NCBI GenBank assembly: GCA_002292025.1
Contig: DBBC01000087.1
Coordinates: forward strand, 1 to 11,330
DNA: 11,330 bases
From: Firmicutes bacterium UBA994
Lineage (GTDB): Bacteria > Bacillota > UBA994
Direction: 5' to 3'
Below are positions 7,228-11,330 of this stretch, piece by piece. Numbering within the stretch: the stretch's first letter is position 1; each line of letters begins with the position of its first letter. Below the pieces are notes generated by a model, which was not told where the DNA came from, did no database searches, and was given only the letters and a program-made list of their open reading frames with translations. The position numbers and the translations under genes are program-made.

Positions 7228-8039
7228 GCAAGATTGTTGTTTTCATCGTGTCAGATTCCCTAGGCGAGACGGCGCATCGGGTGGCGCATGCGGCAGCCAG
7301 TCAGTTTGACAATGATATGGATTTTCGTCGTGTATCGTATATCTCCACGCGCGAGGCACTAGATGAGGTAGTGGCAGAGGCGAGAGGTTTGCGCTCGCTT
7401 GTGGTGCACACCTTGGTATTGCCGGAGTTTCGTGCCCATATCAACGCGCGCTGTCAGGCGGCGGGAATCGCCGCGATCGATATTTTAGGGCCGATGATGG
7501 ACGGTTTCTCGACTATCTGTGAGTCGCAGCCTAAACTCCAACCCGGTCTCATTTACCAACTCGACGAAGAGTATTTCCGCGAGGTGGAGGCGGTGGAGTT
7601 TGCCGTGAAGTATGACGATGGCAAGGATCCGCGCGGCTTACTAAAAGCAGAAATTGTCTTGCTGGGGGTATCTCGCACGTCCAAAACTCCGCTCAGTATG
7701 TACTTAGCGCATCGCGGTCTTAGGGTAGCCAATGTGCCGCTCGTCCCCGAGGTCAACCCGCCTGATGAAATCTATCTTGTGCCGCGGGATCGCATCTTCG
7801 GCTTGACGATTAGAGCCGAGGAACTGCAGTCTATACGCCAAGAGCGGCTCAAGGCGCTAGGTCTGGCCAGTAACGCTAACTATGCCAGTTTTGAGCGCAT
7901 TAATGAGGAACTGCGATATGGGGAAGGCATCATGCGAGCGGCGGGATGTCGCATCATCGACGTTACCAAACGCGCGGTCGAGGAAACGGCCTCAAAAATC
8001 ATTGAGTACTACAACCGTCGCGACAAATTAGGGAACTAG
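7224..8039 (+). CDS. yqfL: PPSR: pyruvate,phosphate dikinase/PEP synthase regulatory kinase-pyrophosphorylase (DUF299, YqfL)
   Basis: Bifunctional serine/threonine kinase and pyrophosphorylase family (PF03618, 271 residues). Members switch pyruvate phosphate dikinase or PEP synthase off with ADP-dependent phosphorylation and on with phosphate-dependent dephosphorylation. The nucleotide-binding P-loop is GVSRTSKT (148-155), preceded by the typical DDGKDPRGLLKAEIVLLG region (131-148). The N-terminus VVFIVSDSLGETA is also family-typical. The GTG start at 7224 overlaps recO (GTGA) and follows AAGGAGG (7211-7217) at 6-base spacing. In B. subtilis YqfL is linked to the regulator CcpN, encoded next door; no ccpN is present here, so direct control of a dikinase is more likely (inference). 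Which target enzyme is used cannot be read from this window. Family assignment is secure. Confidence 0.93.
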   Translation: MSKIVVFIVSDSLGETAHRVAHAAASQFDNDMDFRRVSYISTREALDEVVAEARGLRSLVVHTLVLPEFRAHINARCQAAGIAAIDILGPMMDGFSTICESQPKLQPGLIYQLDEEYFREVEAVEFAVKYDDGKDPRGLLKAEIVLLGVSRTSKTPLSMYLAHRGLRVANVPLVPEVNPPDEIYLVPRDRIFGLTIRAEELQSIRQERLKALGLASNANYASFERINEELRYGEGIMRAAGCRIIDVTKRAVEETASKIIEYYNRRDKLGN

Positions 8040-8105
8040 TGCCCTTCGTGTCCTTCGTGGATCGAATATCGGGCGTCTGAGCAGTTAAAAGTTAGGTGGA
8101 AACTG
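8040..8105 (+). repeat. Intergenic stretch with short direct repeats before dnaG
   Basis: This is the only sizeable gap among the protein genes. It contains CCTTCGTG twice with a 9-base period (8043-8050 and 8052-8059), and a 7-base pair of units AGTTAAA/AGTTAGG (8083-8096). The second resembles the AAGTTGG/AAGTTAG repeat at the window's right end. The dnaG ribosome site AGGTGGA (8094-8100) overlaps the last unit. No convincing promoter hexamers or terminator hairpin are visible. It may be the remnant of dispersed intergenic repeats (inference). Confidence 0.5.
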
Positions 8106-9941
8106 ATGCCGGAATATGGACGAGAGATTGTGGAGAGTGTCTGCAACAGCGTGGACATAGTGCAGGTTGTGGGGGAGCACGTGCGCCTTGAGAAGCGCGG
8201 GAAGAGCTTCTTTGGCCTGTGTCCTTTTCACGCCGAGAAAACCCCGTCCTTTAACGTAAATCAAGAAAAGCAGATGTACTATTGCTTTGGCTGTCAGGCG
8301 GGAGGTAACGTCCTAAGTTTTGTTATGGAGCACCAAAAAATGACTTTCCCCGAAGCACTCGAGAATCTTGCCGAGCGAGCGGGTATCGTTTTGCCGGCAT
8401 CGCGTTCTGACGCTCCGGACGTGCTTGCTAGGCGGCAGGCACGTGAACGCGACTTAAAAACCATGGCTTGGGCGGCGGATGTTTTTCACCGCCAATTATT
8501 AAACGACTCTCTCGGCCGCGAGGCGCGGGATTATCTTAGACAGCGCGGGCTATCGACAGACTTGATTGCTTCACTTAAGCTGGGCTACAGCCTGCCCGGT
8601 TGGAACACACTCCTTGAGCGCGCGGGGTTGCAGCGCATCAGTGCGGCAGAATTACTGCGTATGGGGTTAGCCGTGCAAGGCGAGAAGGGACTCTATGACC
8701 GTTTTCGCCACCGCGTGATGTTCCCCATACGCAACCGCCAAGGACAGGTTATTGCTTTCGGGGGCAGATTGCTCAGTGACATTCAGGAGGGCGCGGGTCC
8801 TAAGTACATGAACTCGCCCGAGACTCCTTTGTTTTCGAAGAGCAAAGAACTATATGGACTCGATCGCGCTGCCAAAGCCATATCGCAGGCAGGATTCGCG
8901 GTTGTCGTGGAGGGGTATATGGATGCCATAACTCCTTGGCAATACGGCATCGACAACGTCGTCGCCACATTAGGGACGGCGCTCTCGCCTGAGCACGCCA
9001 TGGTCATTAGGCGCTATGCGCCACTTGTTACCTTTTGCTTTGATGCCGATACGGCGGGGCAGAATGCGACGCTGCGCGGCATTGAGGTGCTAGAGGGCAA
9101 AGGGCTGGCGGTTAGGGTCGCTTATCTGGCAGAGAGCAAGGACCCAGACGAATTCCTGCGCGCGTTTGGACGCGAGCAATTTTTGGCCGCAGTCGGAGGC
9201 GAGGCCCTGTCCGCTACTATGTACCGTATCAGCAGGCTTGCCAAACTGCATGACCGGAACTCGCCGTTGGGTCTTGGGGCGTTTGGCACAGAGACAGCTA
9301 AGGTGCTGGCCGGGGTGAGCAACGCCATCGAGCGCGACGCATACGTCAAGCAAATTATCAGGCAGTACAAATTGCCGGAGGAAGCGCTGCGCGCGGAGTT
9401 GGCAAAGGCGATGGGGCAAAAATCTGCTACTACACTCTCTAAACCACCGCGTCCTACAGGCGCTCAGAACGCTGCGCCGACACTAATACCTGGTTGGGTT
9501 AAGGTTTCACGCATCCTCCTCACCATCATGGTACGACACGCGGAGGAGCGGCAGTCCGTATTCATCCGCTGGGAAAGCATCGGCTTTATCGACGATAAGT
9601 ATCGCCACTTAGCCACATGGCTAGCGCATGACATCGGCCCCGGCGAAGATCCCATGCACTTAGCGCACGAGCTTGCCCCCGAACTAAAGTCAGAACTAAC
9701 TGCTGCGCTAAACGCCGAAGAATTAGAGGGAAATGACTTGAGCTTGGCGAATGAATGTTTTGTGAGAATCGAAGAGTTCGCGCTGACGCAGAAAATAACA
9801 AGGACCGCAGACGCCCTCGTTGCTGAGCAGAGGGAGGAGGTCAAGGTGTCATTGGAAGCGGAGCTGAAAGCCTATCATCGGCGCAAAGAAACCCTAAGAG
9901 ATAGAGAGAAAGTTTCCCAGTTGAGGGGGCACACGACGTGA
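8106..9941 (+). CDS. dnaG: DNA primase DnaG
   Basis: Replicative primase (611 residues) that makes RNA primers for lagging-strand synthesis at the fork together with the DnaB-type helicase. Order of domains: a CHC2 zinc-binding domain with C39, H42, C60, C63 (CPFH and CFGC blocks); the catalytic core with [14 protein letters not shown] (197-210) and the TOPRIM fold, whose metal-binding residues are E269 in VVEGYMD and D313/D315 in FDADTAG; a Pro/Thr-rich linker near 434-460; and a C-terminal helicase-interaction domain that is, as usual, poorly conserved. The ATG at 8106 follows AGGTGGA at a 5-base gap. The TGA stop overlaps the GTG of rpoD (GTGA), the classic dnaG-rpoD macromolecular synthesis arrangement. 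All catalytic signatures are intact. Assignment is secure. Confidence 0.96.
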   Translation: MPEYGREIVESVCNSVDIVQVVGEHVRLEKRGKSFFGLCPFHAEKTPSFNVNQEKQMYYCFGCQAGGNVLSFVMEHQKMTFPEALENLAERAGIVLPASRSDAPDVLARRQARERDLKTMAWAADVFHRQLLNDSLGREARDYLRQRGLSTDLIASLKLGYSLPGWNTLLERAGLQRISAAELLRMGLAVQGEKGLYDRFRHRVMFPIRNRQGQVIAFGGRLLSDIQEGAGPKYMNSPETPLFSKSKELYGLDRAAKAISQAGFAVVVEGYMDAITPWQYGIDNVVATLGTALSPEHAMVIRRYAPLVTFCFDADTAGQNATLRGIEVLEGKGLAVRVAYLAESKDPDEFLRAFGREQFLAAVGGEALSATMYRISRLAKLHDRNSPLGLGAFGTETAKVLAGVSNAIERDAYVKQIIRQYKLPEEALRAELAKAMGQKSATTLSKPPRPTGAQNAAPTLIPGWVKVSRILLTIMVRHAEERQSVFIRWESIGFIDDKYRHLATWLAHDIGPGEDPMHLAHELAPELKSELTAALNAEELEGNDLSLANECFVRIEEFALTQKITRTADALVAEQREEVKVSLEAELKAYHRRKETLRDREKVSQLRGHTT

Positions 9942-11062
9942 ACAAGAAAGAGACGCAGGCTGAGGCAATCAAAGAGCTTATAGAACGCGGCAAGCAACGC
10001 GGCGTTTTAACCTACAAAGAAATTGGCGAACATCTCAGTGAAATAGAGATGGAACCTGAGCAGATAGACGAATTCTATGAGGGGCTGGCATCACTCGGCA
10101 TTGACCTTGTGGCGGACAGCAGCTCCATGGGAACGATCTACCCTAATAATCCTGACACAGCTATTGTACGCACCGAACCGGAAGCGTCGGAAGAAGAAGC
10201 GGAGACAGGTGACATCGGCATTCCTGACGGCTTGCGGCTCGATGACCCTGTGCGCATGTACCTGAAGGAAATTGGGCGGGTACCCTTGCTCACCTCTGAA
10301 GAAGAGGTGGACTTAGCCAAGCGCATGGAGAATGGGAGCGAGGAGGCGAAGCGGCGGCTGGTAGAGGCTAACCTGCGTTTGGTTGTGTCCATTGCTAAGC
10401 GCTATGTGGGGCGAGGCATGTTGTTCCTTGACCTGATTCAAGAAGGCAACCTCGGGCTAATGAAGGCGGTCGAGAAGTTTGACTATCGCAAAGGATATAA
10501 GTTTTCGACGTATGCCACGTGGTGGATAAGGCAAGCTATTACAAGATCCATTGCCGATCAGGCCCGCACCATTCGTATCCCGGTGCATATGGTCGAGACT
10601 ATAAATAAGCTGATTCGTATTACGCGTCAGCTCCTACAAGAGTTAGGGCGCGAGCCGACCCCGGAAGAAATTGCTTTGCAGATGAACGTGCCCGTAGAGC
10701 GCGTGCATGAAATCCACAAGATCGCGCAAGAACCTGTGTCGTTAGAGACACCCATCGGCGAAGAAGAGGATTCTCACCTCGGTGACTTCATCCCTGACGA
10801 AGACGCACTGGCGCCGGCTGACGCCGCCTCGTTTGCACTACTGCGTGGTCAGTTGGGCGAAGTGCTTTCAACGCTGACCACGCGTGAGCAAAAAGTTTTG
10901 CGTCTGCGCTTCGGGATCGAGGACGGGCGGCCCCGTACGCTGGAGGAGGTAGGGCAGGAGTTTGGCGTGACACGAGAACGAATTCGCCAAATTGAGGCCA
11001 AAGCTTTGCGCAAACTGCGGCATCCCAGCCGCAGTAAGTGGCTAAAGGACTTTTTGGAGTAA
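9938..11062 (+). CDS. rpoD: Primary RNA polymerase sigma factor SigA/RpoD
   Basis: Housekeeping sigma-70 factor directing RNA polymerase to -35/-10 promoters. The length (374) is close to B. subtilis SigA (371), lacking the large insert of proteobacterial RpoD. Region 1.1 covers ~1-85 and ends in an acidic linker. Region 1.2 starts at [17 protein letters not shown] (103-119). Regions 2.1-2.4 run ~140-218, with [12 protein letters not shown] (145-156) and the promoter-melting/-10 segment [14 protein letters not shown] (192-205). Region 3 follows to ~295. Region 4.2 is a helix-turn-helix with [20 protein letters not shown] (336-355) for -35 recognition. The GTG start overlaps the dnaG stop and follows GAGGGGG (9923-9929) at 8-base spacing. 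No terminator is visible after the TAA, which lies beside a strong tRNA promoter. Assignment is secure. Confidence 0.97.
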   Translation: MNKKETQAEAIKELIERGKQRGVLTYKEIGEHLSEIEMEPEQIDEFYEGLASLGIDLVADSSSMGTIYPNNPDTAIVRTEPEASEEEAETGDIGIPDGLRLDDPVRMYLKEIGRVPLLTSEEEVDLAKRMENGSEEAKRRLVEANLRLVVSIAKRYVGRGMLFLDLIQEGNLGLMKAVEKFDYRKGYKFSTYATWWIRQAITRSIADQARTIRIPVHMVETINKLIRITRQLLQELGREPTPEEIALQMNVPVERVHEIHKIAQEPVSLETPIGEEEDSHLGDFIPDEDALAPADAASFALLRGQLGEVLSTLTTREQKVLRLRFGIEDGRPRTLEEVGQEFGVTRERIRQIEAKALRKLRHPSRSKWLKDFLE

Positions 11063-11100
11063 AATATTTTGTTGACGTCAGGGCTTGCATTACGTATAAT
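11061..11100 (+). promoter_or_regulatory. Strong sigma-A promoter for the tRNA genes
   Basis: TTGACG (-35, 11072-11077) and TATAAT (-10, 11095-11100) are separated by exactly 17 bases, a near-perfect housekeeping promoter. The AT-only palindrome AAAATATTTT (11061-11070) lies directly upstream of the -35 box and could act as an UP element; it shares two bases with the rpoD stop codon. The predicted transcription start is near 11107, giving a ~30-base leader before tRNA-Asn. The hexamers are seen directly; the UP role is inference. Confidence 0.88.
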
Positions 11101-11124
11101 TCTGAGTGTCGATAGCATACGCGA

Positions 11125-11141
11125 CATTCCTCGCATTCCTC
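11125..11141 (+). repeat. Short direct repeat in the tRNA leader reaching into the tRNA-Asn acceptor stem
   Basis: CATTCCTC occurs at 11125-11132 and again at 11134-11141 (9-base period). The second copy runs into the 5' acceptor strand of tRNA-Asn, so the leader holds a partial copy (TCCTC) of that strand. It may be chance or a small duplication. Confidence 0.5.
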
Positions 11142-11211
11142 AGTAGCTCAATGGCAGAGCAACCGGCTGTTAACCGGTAGGTTGTAGGTTCGAGCCCTAC
11201 CTGAGGAGCCA
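11137..11211 (+). tRNA. tRNA-Asn (anticodon GTT)
   Basis: A full cloverleaf can be drawn. Acceptor TCCTCAG (11137-11143) pairs with CTGAGGA (11201-11207). The D arm is GCTC/GAGC. The anticodon stem ACCGG/CCGGT surrounds the loop CTGTTAA, with anticodon GTT at 11169-11171. The T arm GTAGG/CCTAC encloses TTCGAGC. Discriminator G is at 11208 and the CCA end is encoded (11209-11211). It is the first gene after the strong promoter and is separated from the next tRNA by 7 bases. Confidence 0.97.
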
Positions 11212-11218
11212 TTTTAAC

Positions 11219-11295
11219 GGGCCCATAGCTCAGTTGGTCAGAGCGGTCGGCTCATAACCGATTGGTCCTAGGTTCGAGTCCTAGTGGGCCCACCA
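11219..11295 (+). tRNA. tRNA with CAT anticodon: tRNA-Ile2 or elongator tRNA-Met
   Basis: A full cloverleaf: acceptor GGGCCCA (11219-11225) pairs perfectly with TGGGCCC (11285-11291), discriminator A, CCA encoded. The anticodon stem GTCGG/CCGAT surrounds CTCATAA, with CAT at 11253-11255. The T arm CTAGG/CCTAG encloses TTCGAGT. Initiator tRNA is excluded because base pair 1-72 is G-C and the anticodon stem lacks the three G-C pairs. C4-G69 and C5-G68 pairs are features by which E. coli TilS recognises tRNA-Ile2 over tRNA-Met, so Ile2 (C34 modified to lysidine) is a real possibility. Elongator Met cannot be excluded by eye. Confidence 0.93.
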
Positions 11296-11301
11296 AACTA
11301 G

Positions 11302-11330
11302 AAGTTGGAAGTTGGAAGTTAGAAGTTGGA
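11302..11330 (+). repeat. 7-base tandem repeat (AAGTTGG/AAGTTAG) running off the window edge
   Basis: Four consecutive 7-base units are seen: AAGTTGG, AAGTTGG, AAGTTAG, AAGTTGG, with a fifth beginning at 11330. A degenerate unit may precede it at 11295-11301. The array begins 7 bases after the CCA end of the last tRNA and continues beyond the window. No terminator is visible in between. Function unknown; a low-complexity intergenic repeat is the simplest reading. Confidence 0.8.

Noticed and set aside
9738..9769. Possible internal promoter for rpoD (TTGAGC with a GAGAAT-like -10) inside dnaG
   Set aside because: The -10 match is poor and such hexamers are frequent by chance. rpoD may have an internal promoter, but the sequence does not show a convincing one.
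11212..11218. TTTTAAC between the two tRNAs as a terminator
   Set aside because: There is no separate hairpin before it and the T run is only four bases; it is simply the inter-tRNA spacer.
1..11330. A defence island, mobile element, prophage, CRISPR array or biosynthetic cluster
   Set aside because: All protein genes are recognisable core functions in a conserved order on one strand. No transposase, integrase, inverted-repeat ends or spaced repeats were seen.

Overview
The window is a housekeeping gene cluster from a Bacillota (Firmicutes) chromosome, most likely a Clostridia-type lineage. The order phoH, yqfF, ybeY, dgkA, cdd, era, recO, yqfL, dnaG, rpoD follows the well-known phoH-to-sigA segment of Bacillus subtilis. 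A 374-residue SigA-type sigma factor, strong AGGAGG-type ribosome sites and frequent GTG/TTG starts fit the same group. By eye the DNA is moderately GC-rich, so a classical low-GC Bacillus or Clostridium is unlikely. I cannot name the genus.

Layout. Positions 1-944 hold the 3' part of phoH, whose start lies outside the window. Then follow yqfF (c-di-AMP phosphodiesterase type, 941-3082), ybeY (2988-3446), dgkA (3443-3820), a DUF502 membrane protein (3833-4531), cdd (4512-4913), era (about 4903-5790), deoC (5799-6476), recO (6457-7227), yqfL/PPSR (7224-8039), dnaG (8106-9941) and rpoD (9938-11062). All genes are on the + strand. Nearly every junction is a 4-base ATGA/GTGA overlap, a longer overlap, or a gap of 12 bases or less. 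The only real gap is 66 bases before dnaG, and it carries repeat-like sequence. The genes therefore look co-transcribed and translationally coupled. A near-perfect sigma-A promoter directly after rpoD drives two tRNA genes, tRNA-Asn(GTT) and a CAT-anticodon tRNA (Ile2 or elongator Met). The window ends inside a 7-base tandem repeat.

How the genes fit together. The cluster joins RNA and ribosome quality control (PhoH, YbeY, Era), c-di-AMP and lipid-carrier metabolism (YqfF, DgkA), pyrimidine and deoxyribose salvage (Cdd, DeoC), DNA repair and replication (RecO, DnaG), regulation of carbon metabolism (PPSR) and the primary sigma factor. Relative to B. subtilis, DUF502 and deoC are added, and glyQS and ccpN are absent between recO and yqfL.

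I found no defence system, mobile element, CRISPR array or plainly new multi-gene system. The points worth a second look are small-scale. A 39-base tandem duplication copied the cdd translation start and made a four-codon minicistron. yqfF runs 95 bases into ybeY, apparently after losing a stop codon to a one-base indel. A usually acidic active-site residue is Asn in DgkA. Short repeats flank dnaG and the tRNA genes.
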